Numbered from the stretch's first letter, positions 1 through 14,042 are shown. The stretch: 64,000 nt of DNA from Chiua virens (GCA_019787685.1 JAHNUO010000002.1:992001-1056000); one strand, 5' to 3'. A program made the numbers and translations. Notes: generated from the letters alone by a model not told the origin.

Positions 1-3000
1 GGCTAAGTCGGCGAGATCTGCTAATTGGCGAATGCGCTGCATCAGCTCTTGCGAAGCGTCTAACTCCCTTCTGAGCGACCGAAGTTCAAGGTCACAAGTG
101 GAGGGGAGAGCCGTGAACGATAAAGCGGTGAACGAGGAGAGGATATCGGAAAAATGGGTATTCATTATCCCATACTCTTCCAAACTGGGTAATTGGGTGG
201 CGAACACTGACGTTGCTGAGGGCCTGGCAACTTCATTGATGTTGATCGACCTTAGACCCTTCCTAAGGGCAACAATCTTGTCAAGGAACTCATCCTTGCC
301 ACCGTTCTTGATAGAATGTGAAGGAGCTACCAGTAGCCCGAACACATCTAGGGGGGAGTGTCAATACTATGATAGTCACAACAGGGATGAAATCCACCTT
401 CTTCCGAACCGGCAGACGAACTTGGAAAAGTAAGCACAGTTGTAGTCGAAAAGAATTCAGGACCCGATTCGCAGACTGTGTCTTCTCGCGACTTATCTAG
501 TTCTCCTTCTTCGCACACTGTGGCTATCGCACTTCGTTCCTCCGTGACGTTTGCTTTGGCCTCGCTCTGCCCAGTTTCTCCAGTTTCCTGCATGGAAATA
601 ACGGCCGCATGCGGTTCCTCCTCCTGCTTGTGTACATCGAGAGTATGCATGTCAGGTTGCCTCTGCTCAACAGCGAGATGTTCCGCCTCCTGAAGGGCAG
701 CATGAGCCGAGCGCTCGTGTTCTTGCTTTCGCCTTCTCTCCTCTGCCTCTCGTTCGCGCTGGATGCGTAGGGCCTCGAGTCTTTGAGATTCGAGAAGGAT
801 AGCGTCTAATATTTTGCTTCTAACCACTGCCGTCCTGTCACCCCATGAGTTGACTTTGATCTCCAGGTCATCCACGGCTCGTCGACGTGATGAAAGTAGC
901 CCGTCATGGAACTGTAGGTCGCGGGAGGTTGGTATGGATTCCATATTGCGAATGGATTCTCTGATTGAAGACAACGAACGAGAGAGACGAGAACGATGTC
1001 GGGTACAATGTACTTCAACAGCTCGAGACAATTCTTGCAACTCTTGAAGTCTCGAATCGCTTCGTGGAATCAAGGTGATGGGAATCCATAACGACTCGAG
1101 ATCTTGGGTGACTTCACGCAAATCACGAGTAGCTGCGCATACCGCGGTATCAACATCCCTGGCCATAAGAGCGAGGTCAAAATGATTAGCTTTTCGACGT
1201 AAATTTTCAGACCCTCCCGTAAGCCTCGCGACCAGAAAGTTAGAATCCGCGCGAACACTGTCGTCCAGGTTGGGCAGCGAAAAGGGAAGTTCGACAGAGG
1301 TGGGTATAGGAGTGCGAAGACGAGAGTCAAGAGAAGGAATCCTCCTACGGACAAACGTGACGGAAGCTTGACCACGAAGATTCCCAGCAACACGGGGTAC
1401 ACGATGGGCAACGTTGTCGACAAAAGTCTTGACAATATCGCAAAGGGAATCCGTGTTCGACTGTAGTTCTAAGTGTATCTCCGATATGCGTTCAAGGGGT
1501 GAGTCACTTGATAATGTCTCCTCAATTGCGGCATCATAACGGATCGTGAGGTCTTCGATCCGCACTTGTAGATCATCGACTTCGTCCCTAAGAGATGTCA
1601 TAGCTGCGGACTGGGACCTGACTGCATCCAAGAGCTGCACCATCTGGTTGATGTTATCCAGTCGACTGGTAAGTCCGCTGTATGTCTGAGCGAGGAAGGA
1701 GTCTAGAGGTGCACCGAGAGTGCCAGATAACGATGCTAGGGGTGCAGCAATGTCATGCGAAAGAGTCTCGCGTACGGTGTCAAGGCATTCAAGTACGTCG
1801 GCCGAGGAAAAGACGGGCTCCAGATTACGAGATTGAGGTGTCTCGGGGGTCATAGGGCCCGCCCCGGACCAGTCTGCTGGCTTCCATTTTTCTCTCTCCA
1901 TCATATCCCCGACCTCGCCTTGAACGTCTTGCAACATTTTCAAAGATTCCTCCATGATTGACCACACCTTCCTAACGACCCTAAGATGTCCCGCCCGTAT
2001 ACTAGTATCGTCAGCGAGGATACGCAATCTGTCACGTGCGATCATCAAAGAATTCAGAAGGTTAGTTGCGTGTTGTTTGAAGGAAGGGTCGACCCCGGGT
2101 CGATCCAAGTTAAGGAGGGCTGGTCGATGGGAGCGGACGAGCTCATCGGTAGTGGAATTGGCTTGTTCGGCTTGTTCTAGCAAATCTGGGAGCAGAGCGA
2201 GGAATGTAGCATGCATGGTAGGTTGTAGACATGTTTCGGATACCAGGTCCGGTGGTGATCCATCCACTTCGTAGGCGGAAATGCCATGTGAAAGTCGATC
2301 GATGATAGAGCTAAGCTTCGACAACAGTTCGTTCGCAGACTGGGAGAGGAGATCGACTTCCCTGACCGCCTCGAGACTCAAACGATACTCTCTGGCGAGA
2401 GCGTCCACTCTGGTTACCAAGTCCATTGCAGTCACGAATTCTGTGGATAGGTTTCGAACGAGCGTGTTGTTGAACGACAGTTGCTCCGAGAACAACGGGT
2501 GAGCTGGTCGGGGGAATAAAGTTGTACTAGATATCGGGTCTCCGCGTAGCGTGAGACGTTTGATGAGAGTGTCAACTCGAGAGGTGAAGCTAGAGCTCTG
2601 TCGAGCATTGGGGTGATGAAGTTTAGCTGTCTCAATTTCTTCCAGCAGGTTCTGCGCCATATTCTGATCTTTTATGGTCTCGACGTAAAGCTCGTCTGCC
2701 CTACCGATAGAATATTAGGATGATATTCGTGAGGAATGAAAACAGCCCACTTTCGCCACTGCATTACGACGTCCATGACAAACTTGCCAGCATCCTCCGT
2801 TTCATTGATCCCCTTCTCTTCCAGCCTATCTTGCTCGTCTAGTAGTTCCTCTGGAACAGGCCGTCGACTATTGTCAATCAATTTGTCCAAAGCTTTTCCC
2901 GCGGCAGCGATTCTTCCGTGTCTCAGAGATGAAGCTTTGCCCGCGAATTGGGCGGCATCGCGAGACAGTAATTCTGCAAGCTTGAAACGTGCAGTCCGAG

Positions 3001-3819
3001 AAAACCCGGCGCCGGAAGTCGAGGAAGTGTCAGAAGCCATGGAAGCAATAGATCCCCTGCGTGCGGAGGGCAGCTCTTCGTGCTTTGTCATGACTTCGTA
3101 GATGGATGGGGACCATCGAGCACGAGTTGCGAGGAATGCTTCGATGTCAGTCAGAAGCTTCTTCAGATCTGCCCAAGCAGCGGAGCGGTGCTCTTCCCAG
3201 GTGAGCCTGACACCTAGAAGGTCGAGATTTTCTGAGCGATCACGGAGGAGGTGGAGAAGCTTGTCAAGTTCGCGAATGGTTGTGAGAGTGAGTTCGATAA
3301 GATCGGTGTCCTCGGGGGAAAGATGACGTTGGGTAGCAGCTGCAGTTTGTTGGTAAGTGGTAAGAGAGGTGAGGTGAGGTTCATACCCTTTGTGAACTTT
3401 CTGAGCTTCATGAGTTCACCAGAATCAAAAATCTCCGTTTCCTTCTCGATCCTATTGTGTTCTGCCATCCATTCCTGGAGCTGTTCGCGAGAAGGGAGGC
3501 CAGGCACAGGAACGGCGGAAGTGCGGACGGCGTCAATGCCAACGAAGACTTCGACGGGGGGTAATTGCTTGAGAAACTAGAAAATAGACTCATGGAGTGA
3601 GAAGATAGGGACGAGACGGAAGTATAAGTGGAGACTCGCCTTGATTTTCTCCTCTATCCATGCTTTGCGTTCACTGAATGCCTGCAATTCGATGACTTCG
3701 TGAGATTCTAGAGTCTCTTTCTCTGCATGGTTGGGATCCGGGACGGACTGCGGGACGTCGATTGGTTCAGTGCCAGAGAAGGCTAGTTCTGCGACTGTCG
3801 GAGGCGGCGAAGAGGCCAT
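1..3819 (-). CDS. Large coiled-coil cytoskeletal-type protein (possibly GAR/KAR9-like), 3' end outside window
   Basis: Start ATG at 3819 opens MASSPPPTVAELAFSG. Short introns lie near 3579-3640, 3331-3390 and 2660-2720, and one at 348-397 has donor GTGGATTT and acceptor CCCCTAG. After that intron the frame stays open to base 1, so the gene continues leftwards and the C terminus is missing. Over 1,100 residues are visible, mostly predicted helix with spectrin-like heptads, and a run of charged RERE/EAEERRRKQE residues near genomic 700-790. The long helical array resembles basidiomycete proteins annotated as karyogamy KAR9 or GAS2-related (GAR) microtubule/actin linkers. That match is from memory of family appearance; the diagnostic C-terminal domain would be off the window. 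A role as cytoskeletal linker is inference. Confidence 0.6.
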
Positions 3820-4086
3820 ATCCGAGGTTGATTCCTGTCAAGTCAGAAGGATGACGTTTGAATTCAGACACTAGACGGATCGATCAAGCCAAAAAGACTG
3901 CGCATCGCACGCGCAGACGGTCTCTGACCTGAAATTTGATCAGTTCGTCGTCGTCGTCACTGTCACTGCCGACTCGCTGCAGTGTGTACTTCGGAAGTTC
4001 TAGTGTCGGAACGTGTGACCAAGCGTGTCCTCATTGTACATTACCTAAGCATACCCTCCTCATACTACTAGTAGTGACTTCAAGTT

Positions 4087-4896
4087 ATGTCCGAGACGAT
4101 GACGGAGGGCTCAACATCACCGGCAGGACCATCGCAAAGGGACAACGTTCTCCTCAGATGGCCTGCCATTACAACGGTCGTCCTTCTCACTACCTTGATT
4201 GTTCCCGTCGCTGTCCTTCCATACTATGCTCTTGTTCGCAGGCGTATCTCCCGCCTGACGAGTCAGGTCGATCACCTCGTTACTGCCAATACGGACCTAC
4301 AGAATGTCGTCTCCAAGTCTGCACACGATATCGCACTCAGACGAGAAGAGCTTGGACGTGCAATATCGCTCCTAGAGAAGTCCAAGAGCGAAATATCACT
4401 CTTGCGCCGCGACATATCTCAGACCCAAACCCAGTTGCAGTCTTTTCAGTCTACCACACGTGCAGAGTTGCAGTCCTTTTCGGATGAGGGAAAACTAACG
4501 AGGCAAGCCTTGCCTACTTGTGCATCATTGTGCAATCTGCACCCGCCACTCATATTTATATTCCTTAGACATCGTTTCGATCTATTTCCTCAGATCGGCT
4601 TATCATTAGCTGACGTTGCAGCGTTCATGCACGAAGTGGAACTCCATCAGGGAATCCCTCCATCAGCCACCCATAATCGTAGCATTGAGAGGTTGCGTGC
4701 TCTAGCTCTCAAGCTTCAGGTCGCCCCCGACCCGCACAAGGTAAGTCACGCCATCAAGGCTTCGGAACAGATCTCATTCAGGGGTAGTCTTGATAACTAC
4801 TGGTACCGTGTCAATGTACCTCTCCGCAATTGGTATTTGCAGGCTATCAACGAGACTTTACGTCCAATCGAAGTAAACTTCGCTGTGGTGTTGTAG
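4087..4896 (+). CDS. Single-pass membrane protein with coiled coil, unknown function
   Basis: The frame is open for 269 residues from MSETMTEGSTSPAGP. Residues about 24-48 (RWPAITTVVLLTTLIVPVAV and following) form one hydrophobic helix followed by RRR, so the N terminus is probably cytosolic or matrix-facing by the positive-inside rule. Residues about 50-150 are heptad-rich (SRLTSQVDHLVTANTDLQN) and look like coiled coil. A strong donor, AAG|GTAAGTCACG, at 4741 and a TTGCAG acceptor at 4842 bound a 102-base in-frame segment, so the last part may be spliced or retained. A second possible intron before IGLSLADVAAFMHE is not resolved. I do not recognise the family; similar short TM plus coil proteins are common in Agaricomycetes. 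Confidence 0.65.
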   Translation: MSETMTEGSTSPAGPSQRDNVLLRWPAITTVVLLTTLIVPVAVLPYYALVRRRISRLTSQVDHLVTANTDLQNVVSKSAHDIALRREELGRAISLLEKSKSEISLLRRDISQTQTQLQSFQSTTRAELQSFSDEGKLTRQALPTCASLCNLHPPLIFIFLRHRFDLFPQIGLSLADVAAFMHEVELHQGIPPSATHNRSIERLRALALKLQVAPDPHKVSHAIKASEQISFRGSLDNYWYRVNVPLRNWYLQAINETLRPIEVNFAVVL

Positions 4897-5209
4897 GTAT
4901 ATCGATCGATTCTGTATCTTATCTAAGGCTTTGGTTATTCGGGTACACAATATGAAGACATTGAAGAAAGCGAAGACAGTTACTAGCCAATCTGAAAAGG
5001 AAACTACAAGAATTATATAAGTTCTGCTTCCTAGTCATACACACTGCAAGATGGTGCAAGAGCTCATTAATTCCGTTTGACTGCACAAAAACACACCATT
5101 CATGAAGATAGCCAAAGTTTGTACCACTTTCGTTTTTTCTTGGGACGTTGGGGAGGAGGCGCGGGTTCGAGTGAAGCGGGCAATCTATGAATACGGCGTT
5201 AGATCAAAT
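4897..5209. other. Intergenic, convergent 3' flanks
   Basis: This AT-richer gap separates the 3' ends of two converging genes. I see no RNA gene, repeat or conserved ORF in it. Confidence 0.6.
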
Positions 5210-7281
5210 TCACAACCGTTGCCAGTGGACGTACTCGTCTACAAGTACCGGATATTCCTTACGGAGAGAAGCCAACGCCTGAGTAATTTGCGCTTGGTAG
5301 GCTAGGCGGATGTTATTAGGAATAGGTAGCTTCCGCCTCCAGATAGCGACACTGTTTCCAGAAGGTGAAGGGAGCAGGACAAAAACAATGATATGCATAG
5401 TTGGATTATAGTACCCAACAGATTCTTGCAAAACCCGATCCATGGTCCGCTGGATTTGGTTCCATGTGATCCAATCAAATGCTGGCTCGCTAGGAGAGTG
5501 AACGGGTCGATAAGCAGCATTGACCATTAAAGCCCCCCGCTCTCGGGTCTGAAGGAATTTTTGCAACTGAGGTAAAGTTAGACACAGACTATTCAAGGAG
5601 AATAAGACACTCACACCGAAGGATGCAATCCCAAACGACATAGAGTTTATCCAGCTTAGAAGAGACGAAACTCGTTCATCCTTTTCTGTGGGGAACAACC
5701 AGTGGAAGCGGTCCGTAGCTTTGCGTTTGCCATAGAAAGCATTTTGTACACCTTTCAGTGCTTCACCCTGTGACTCGACGAAATGGAAATCTGATATCCG
5801 TTGCATCGTCGCACGACCTGGTTCGCTTTCCGTGGATGGCGTACTGCCCGAATAGGCGTATGAGAGCGTTTTTGACATGGGGATTGTTGAGATTCCAAGT
5901 TTGTTTTGCGGCAAAGCATTGACCGTGATATTTTCCACGACGGCAGAGGGGGCAACAGATGGAACAGACGGAGGGGGCATAGACGCACGCCTTGTGCTAG
6001 GGGAGAAATGAACTCTGCGACTCCAGGGATCTATGTCCTGCTCCTCGTCGTCTGTTTGCATATCATTCCATCCCCCGCCGAGGCCCCAAGCATCATGCTC
6101 CTCCTCCCGTTGTCTGCCACCGTAACTCTGGCCCTGTGGCTGTGCCCTTGGTACTTGACGTTGTGGTTCGCTCCTTAAATTCTTGCCTCCTTGTCCATGG
6201 TGCTGCCCATAGGACCGATGAGATCCATGGTGTTGTTGATGTCGATTCCCATGCTGATTCTGCGTGATGTTCGCAACAGCCGGAAGTGGGTTCGGAGGCA
6301 TGGGATAAAGCTGTTGATTCTGTTGCGGGTTGTTAAGCAGCTCATTCAAAATTTGGGATCGCTGGGTCTGAGATAGGACTGGCTTGCTCCCGGGGGAGCT
6401 TGGAGAGGGTGGAATGGCGGGATCGAAAGTTACCTTGGGTAGTCTCCGCGCCTCCTCACCCCAGCTTTGCCACCCTGTGGTTGGTGCGTGCGACGGTGTT
6501 TGAGAATTTGCTGAATGTGCAGATACAGCGTGTGCCCATGCCGCAGAATGTGGTTGCTGGCCCCAAGCGCTACCGGTCCCGTCCCACCCGTCGTCTGGCC
6601 CCCACCCGTCGCCCCCATCGTCCTCAGCCGGTCCCCAGCCACCATCCTCCGACCATTCATCCTCTTCAGGAGTCCAGGTATTTTGTGGTGGATGCGGGTG
6701 TGCGTAACCCCAGCTACCTGCTGAACTCTTGGGAGCGCTTGGATTCGCAGTGGGTCCCTTCGAGTTCTGGGGATTCGACGGGATTTGGAGTCGAACATGA
6801 TGCGATTTTGGATCCTTTTGTCCGCCAGAGTTCTTTGGTGGGGGTTGAGGCGATGGCATGGGTATAGGTGCTTGAGCAAGACTTGTTTCCCAGCCATCTT
6901 CATCCAAATCTCCATTACTATTTCCGGGCACATCGGCCCCCCAACTATCGGCGCCTGATTGACCAACATCTTGCCATGAACTATCCTCGCCGCTTACTGC
7001 GGGGCCACCTGATTGTAAATGATATCGAATATCAGGCTCGAGAAGATCGAGATTTCGCGTGGTAGTGAATCAAATATACCTTGGCCTTCAAGCACTTCTT
7101 CCTGAATTGTGTCGATGATTGCAGATGGATGGATATGGTGCGCAGTGGGCGGCGATGCAACTAAAGTTGGCGGGGGCGGAGACGGTGGAGGCACAAGTGG
7201 AGGCGGTGCATCGGCAGGAGTAGGTTCTTTCTGTTTCCCCTTCTTTGCAGTATTCTTCCCCATTCTTTGTGCACGACGCAA
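5210..7281 (-). CDS. CcmS-related domain protein, low-complexity N-terminal half
   Basis: The first exon starts at 7281 or at the better second ATG at 7263 (MGKNTAKKGKQKEPTP). An intron with donor CAAG|GTATATTTG (about 7079) joins it to the main exon. Residues about 80-400 are low complexity, with WG/DDGW-rich acidic stretches, then histidine/glutamine-rich and serine/proline-rich segments. A second intron is at 5567-5616 (GTGTGAGTG...ACCTCAG). The last roughly 180 residues form a compact domain (WLFPTEKDERVSSLLSW ... GALMVNAAYR ... FDWITWNQIQRTMDRV) that I associate with the fungal CcmS-related domain. The molecular function is not known to me. The disordered acidic region suggests a scaffold, but that is inference. 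Confidence 0.75.
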
Positions 7282-7628
7282 TTGCTAGACTCGTGGAGGA
7301 TGACGCATGCAACACGCGAAATAAATGAAGGCCTCAAAGTGGGCGCACGCTTTCGATAGAAAGAACTGGGCCCCGATGAGCATACGAGCGCGGCGGCCTT
7401 TTAGCGGCGCAGCGACAGCAGGGCAGCACGAACGATGGCGCAGATAAGTCGACGGCAAATGAACGGCCGGCAAGTCAGATAAAGGGGTATATCTTGTTTC
7501 TGTCCAATCCTGGGCTGAGCTGTAAGGAGAAATTCGGAACGAGAGACCGTTTGCAGTCTTCGAAACGCACACGCGGGTTTCATTTCGTTAACCATAACCC
7601 TATCTCAGGGTTCTAAAAATAGTAAACA

Positions 7629-9170
<1,542 letters not shown>

Positions 9171-9327
9171 TGTTCACTCAGCCGTTGGATCTTGTTGGTT
9201 GCCGAGTTGCGCGAACGACTAACGCAAGGCGTCGCAAAGTATATCGGCCGAAACACGGTCACGTGACCTCTCAAACTGTAAGGTATAAGCAGAACGCGGC
9301 CTCAATGGCATCTCTCAGAGAAATACA
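9171..9327. promoter_or_regulatory. Divergent promoter region LYS12 / CDT2 homologue
   Basis: 157 bases separate the two start codons, so both promoters and 5' UTRs must lie here. It contains CACGTGAC at about 9258-9265, an E-box-like core. The shared location is seen in the sequence; co-regulation is inference. Confidence 0.55.
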
Positions 9328-11091
9328 ATGACCCAGCAGTACGACCACCAATACGTGTTGCTGGATAGCACCAACGTGATCCATCACACCCAAGGTCATT
9401 CCTTGTCAGTGCCTTCGGAGGATATCCCTTCAAAGCGGAGACCGCCAACGCCGTCGACAGACGAAACATCTGGCACGAAACGACCGCGTTTATCGCGTCC
9501 AAAGGGAGAGGCTGAGGACGACAGCTTGACTCTTGTAAAAAAACACGCTCGTTGCCATACAGTGTACAGCCTCCTGCAAGCATCCGCTCGGCGTCCACCA
9601 TCCAGTTCTCCGCAAATAATATGTACGAATCATTTCCCCTTTGTATCGACGTGAATATTCACTCATTCTTGTTCGATAAAAGTGCCTTCGCGCCTTACAC
9701 TACAGTCCTTTGTGTCCTCGCACAGGTCTGACGTGTTCAAATGCACCTCTATTACCGATAATACTTTTGTGTCACCACCGTATACTTGCGCGTACTCTGG
9801 TGGTAAGAGGATCCTGTGTTTAATTAGGGCAGAACATCATATGTTGTGAATTAGGTGCCAAGGGTTCTGGTACTCCCCTTCTTGCTGTCGCCACAGAGGA
9901 AGGAGCTGTTTCAATCCTCAATACCTCCAAACGTTGTGAATGGGATTTTGGTATATTTGCTTGATACTCCTTGATGTTTGTGCTCTAATACCATCTGCAG
10001 AACCACAGAGGGTGGTGTTTCAACCTCATCACAACGGGATATTTGATGTGAAGTGGAGTCTGGATGATCGCATGCTCGCAACAGCATCAGGAGACAAAAG
10101 CACCCGTATTTCATCCATCGAGAGACAGGAGGTACTGCAGCTGCTCCAGACTCACACGTGTTCTGTGAAGTGTGTCGCATGGGACCCAAATCACCATGAC
10201 ATCCTCAGCACGGGCAGTAGAGATGGGCAGATATGTGTATGGGACCTACGGGTGGCAAGCCGAGTTGCTGCAGAAGGCATCTCAGTGCTGCGACCAGTCA
10301 TCACCATTCAGAGCGCTCACGGTCAAGGGAAACCGAACGGTGGACGTAAAAAGATAGCTCCACTTCCACGGAGCGTCACAAGTATACTGCATACCGACAC
10401 GCAACCTTATGCTCTAATCAGTAGTGGAGCATTTGATGGGTATGTCACCAGAGTCACCTATCAGACCCGGTGTTGATGATTTCTTAGCATCCTGAACTTG
10501 TGGGACCTCCGTCTCCCAGCACAAGATGATTCCACACGACAAGTAAGCGCACCTTGTGCATCATCACCATGTGACGCAACGACGATGAACGGATCATGTC
10601 GCCCGCGCGGGATCTCTAGCTTATGCGCCGGTTCAGGACCAACTTCGGGCCTCATCTTTGCGCTTGGTGCTGATTCTTGGCTATACACTTACTCGTCCCC
10701 TTCCTTGATACCATTGCATGCGGAGGCGAACCCGAATCTTCGAGCCTCCTTCTATGTCCGACTGGCCGGGTCGCCTTGTGGCCGATGGCTTGCCAGTGGG
10801 TGTTCTGGGAAAAGTGGCAGCTCGTTCATATGTGATGTCAGCAATATTACACGTCTCTCCGCACCGTCTTATTCAAGGCAATCATTGGCCGCCGCGGTGG
10901 AACTTCGTGGGCAGACGGGTGAGGTCGGCGCTGTGGATTGGGCGTATGATATGCTGGCTACTTGCGCCGACGACGGTACGGTTCGGGTGTGGAGACCCGA
11001 CTACGATGTTTACCAACACTGCTTATCGGATCCTGAGGCCGAGAAGTGGAAATGGAGTTGGTCGCTGGATTCATACCCTCTGCAGAGATGA
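9328..11091 (+). CDS. CDT2: CDT2/DTL-type WD40 substrate receptor of CRL4 ubiquitin ligase
   Basis: The N terminus (MTQQYDHQYVLLDSTNV) carries a basic, disordered stretch (KRRPPTP ... KRPRLSRPKG). A WD40 propeller follows across several exons: GSGTPLLAVATEEGAVSIL, HHNGIFDVKWSLDDRMLATA, HTCSVKCVAWDPNHHDILST, RSVTSILHTDTQPYALISS, and a last blade GQTGEVGAVDWAYDMLATCA. Two WDLR boxes (ICVWDLRVA near 10240 and LWDLRLPAQ near 10500) match the DDB1-binding WDxR motifs of DCAF proteins. CDT2 directs PCNA-bound CDT1 and other S-phase targets to CUL4-DDB1 for destruction. Order and motifs fit CDT2 better than a generic WD protein. Introns fall near 9620-9730, 9790-9850, 9960-10000 and 10440-10490. Stop at 11089-11091. 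Confidence 0.82.
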
Positions 11092-11706
11092 TTCCAACTT
11101 GCGGTTCCCATTGTTTGTCATCCTGCGTCATCATCGTATGATCGGACTTTACTGTACCTCCGATTTTCGGTCATTGCATTGAACCGTCCATTACACATCT
11201 GTCAGTACTGTCAGTAGTTACTACATAGTAGCGGTCAGACGATTGTTTTGATATTATACATCATAGCTACCGTAACACATGTACTTTCCCGATGCGGAGA
11301 TCCAGGCACACGCTTCCTCCAGCCAAGATCTTGGTCACTGTTGGGTCAAACTAGGCATTCTTCTCATCATGTAACAAACAATCTATGTAGTATTATCGTT
11401 TCAACTCCAGGAGTCTAAGCACTTCTTAGTTTCGACTTTGGCAATACTGGTTGTCAAGAAAGTGACCCACCTCAAGTTCGAACGTCAAAGCTTCACTGCT
11501 GACAAAGTGACAGATCTACTCCGTTGAACTTGACAAGAGTCGTCAGTTTATCATCAGCTCGGCTCGTTCGGGACACCGCCAAGCGCCTGGCGTCATGTCA
11601 CACTCTCTAATCATCTGTCCGTTTTGATCAGGGAGCCCCTGTGGGTCCGACGATAAAATGCGCAGCTGCCCCCTGAAATCTCTTCCCAACTTTACTGTAA
11701 CCCACA
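11092..11706. other. Intergenic, tandem genes; promoter of NmrA-like gene
   Basis: About 615 bases without a credible ORF. A TATA-like CGATAAAATG sits near 11652, about 50 bases before the next start codon, and is followed by a CT-rich leader. I see no repeat or RNA gene. Confidence 0.5.
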
Positions 11707-12767
11707 ATGTCAGGAAACACATTCAAGTCGTTCGTCGTGCTCGGAGCTGGCACCCTTGGTACCCCCTTGACCGAGGTTCGTAACTCGTAAAGTCTGCTGG
11801 TGCTCCATGCTTACCCCCGAGTCATTTAGGCCCTGGTAACAAACGGTGCCAAGGTCGCCGTATTTACTCGCCCCTCTTCCGAGCACAGGAAGTTGCCCGA
11901 AGGTGTTACGCATGTCGCCGTTGACTTCACAGACGTGAAAGCACTCACTGAGCAACTTCGCGCCCACAACTGCGAGGTAGTCATTTCGGCCGTCAGTCAC
12001 GAACACCTCGAGGTGCAGCCACCTAGCCTCGAGGCTGCCAAGAACGCAGGCGTCAAGTTGTACGTGCCATCTGAATTCGGTATTCCGACCGAAGGACAAG
12101 ACGGTCTCTTGGGCCAAAAGGCCGCTTTCATCGGTACGCACTCTTTTTTTTTTTTTTGAGTTGGACCGTTCGTTCAGCTGCATACCTCAGAACAAATCAA
12201 GGCAACTGGGATACCATATGTTCGATTTTATGTATGTTCATGTTCTTTCCCCTGGTCCGAGTAGCGTCTGAGCGTTGCACACTAGTCGGGATTCCTCATG
12301 GACTTCATCCCATTTTTCTTGGGGATGGACTGGAACAAGGAGGCGACCTTGATTGGTACTGGCGATAAGCCAGCATCGTGGACTGCGCTTGCTGATGTCA
12401 CAGGTATTCGTGTCTCCTATTAATGAGAATCAGCATTCTCAATTACATTGCAGGTTATCTGGCCTACGTGCTCACCCATGTCCTTCCGCAAGAGTTGAAG
12501 AATCGCACCCTTCGCATAGAGGGTCAGCGTTATACTTTGCGCCAAATCGCACAATTGTATGGAGAGCAGACCAAGATCGTACAGGCATCTGGCTTCCCCG
12601 ACGACATCAGCAATCCTCGACTCAGGGAGTTTTTGCAGTCGAAAGTGGAGGCAGAAGAGGGCACTACCACATACGACATGAAAACAAAGAAAGACGAGTA
12701 CCAGCTTGACAAGGAGCTTTGGCCTGGCCACAAGTGGTTCACCGTGAGCCAGACTCTCGGTTTGTAG
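11707..12767 (+). CDS. NmrA-like / isoflavone-reductase-like NAD(P)-binding protein
   Basis: Start MSGNTFKSFVVLGAGTLGTP contains the Rossmann glycine motif GAGTLGTP (G-x-G-x-x-G). It continues as VFTRPSSEHRKLPEGVTHVAVD, CEVVISAVSHEHLEVQ, and VKLYVPSEFGIPTEGQDG, all typical of the atypical SDR/NmrA family. The C-terminal half has GFLMDFIPFFLGMDWNKEAT, GTGDKPASWTALADVTGYLA and LRIEGQRYTLRQIAQLYGEQ. Members bind NAD(P)(H) and act either as redox sensors or as reductases of aromatic substrates; the substrate here cannot be told. The junction at 12134-12177 is odd: normal splicing puts the flanks out of phase, and an in-phase solution needs an intron of only about 27 bases ending after a run of 14 T. 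The gene may therefore be slightly damaged or use a micro-intron. Confidence 0.82.
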
Positions 12768-13119
12768 GATAAAGCTTGTCAGTGGTTGTTGGTAGGGATA
12801 ACACCAACATTCGAACATTCTACGTTCACTGCTCTTCCGGTTGACAAGGGTGTGCGGATTGTTTTACGTGTACTTTTCGATCTCGACCTTGATATAATGC
12901 AAATTCGACTATTGACCTGTGGTAACGCATTCGTTCCTCATAAGTAAGGAGTGAGCAAATTGACCAAGGGAGTCTTACAATAATAGCGCCAACCTTGACC
13001 TGGGCATAAATTATGAAGCAATTAAGATACGTGCTCGACAACAGAGGGTATACGAATATCCGATCAGTACCAACAGCATGAGGATGTAACGAGATGATCC
13101 GAGATCCGATAAAACCATT
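12768..13119. other. Intergenic, convergent 3' flanks
   Basis: This gap lies between the stop codons of the NmrA-like gene and ARL1. Short ORFs here lack any recognisable signature. Nothing else is visible. Confidence 0.55.
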
Positions 13120-14002
13120 CTATTTCTTTTGAATAGCGTTAACCAGCCTGACAACAACTGGTAAGTAGCATGGCACAGCGGCATGAAGGACAAGCATTAC
13201 TCACCAATCGAGTCCCTCTTCTAAACCTTCACCTTTTGTCGCACAACTGCCGCGCACGCTCCACTGTCTCGCAGTCTCTGCGCCAGCAAGGCCCAGTTGT
13301 TCGCTGATCTCTTCTGGCTTGAGCGCGCCTTCTACGTCTTGCTTGTTGCAGAACACGAGGAGGGGTACGCCACTCAGTTCGTCCTCCGAGAGCATGGTCA
13401 ACAACTCGGTCCGCGACGTCCCGAGGCGAGAATGGTCAGATGAATCTATGACGTAGATGATGGCAGACGTATTGGGAAAGTAACATCTCCAATAAGGTCT
13501 GTCATGGGGTCAATGCACATACGGTACAGAGTCGCAGAACGGGTTCTCACCGGATGCTCGACTGTCCTCCGAGATCCCACACTTGAAACTTGATATTCTT
13601 ATACTAGTGCCAAGTCAGAACCATCCGTCATACAGACGCAACATTGACAGACCTCCACTGTCTCGACATTAAATCCGATGGCTTCACCGGTCAAATGTGT
13701 CAGCCATCCTGTATAGTCACAGGTAGCATGTACTCACTGGGTATTGTCGAGACGACTTCACCAATCTTTTCGGGATCAATACGCAAGCCCATTGTGGAGC
13801 CTGAGAACTCATACCTGCAATCTGTACAGTATCGTGGTCTACACGCACGTAAGAGATAGGAGGCTTCCGATCGATGGCAACTCGTTCAGCATACCTTTCC
13901 CGCCGAATCAAGACCAAGCATCAATATACGGACATCCTGGTCTTTGCTCCATCGTACCAGTGATGTGAGCGAGTTGAGCAAGGAAGAGAAAGTAAGACCC
14001 AT
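13120..14002 (-). CDS. ARL1: ADP-ribosylation-factor-like GTPase ARL1
   Basis: Small GTPase that recruits golgin tethers and other effectors to the trans-Golgi. Start MGLTFSSLLNSLTSLVRW carries glycine 2 for N-myristoylation. All G boxes are visible across seven or so exons: GLDSAGKT (P-loop), IPTIGFNVETVE (switch I), WDLGGQSSIRPYW (switch II), CNKQDVEGAL (NKxD) and SCATKGEGLEEGLDW (SAK-like box), ending LVNAIQKK. The total is about 180 residues, the family norm. WDLGGQSSIRPYWRCY is diagnostic of ARL1 rather than ARF1. The last exon lies beyond a GTGAGTAATG donor and carries only the C-terminal helix. The start codon lies 41 bases from the first possible ATG of the divergent WKF gene. Confidence 0.93.
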
Positions 14003-14042
14003 GGTGAGCAAACAGTTGGCAAACAACCATCCGGTGAAAGAG

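Noticed and set aside
4503..4594. A second GC-AG intron (donor GCAAGC, acceptor TTTCCTCAG) in the small membrane-protein gene
   Set aside because: Splicing there puts the next exon out of frame and hits a stop; the open frame is continuous without it.
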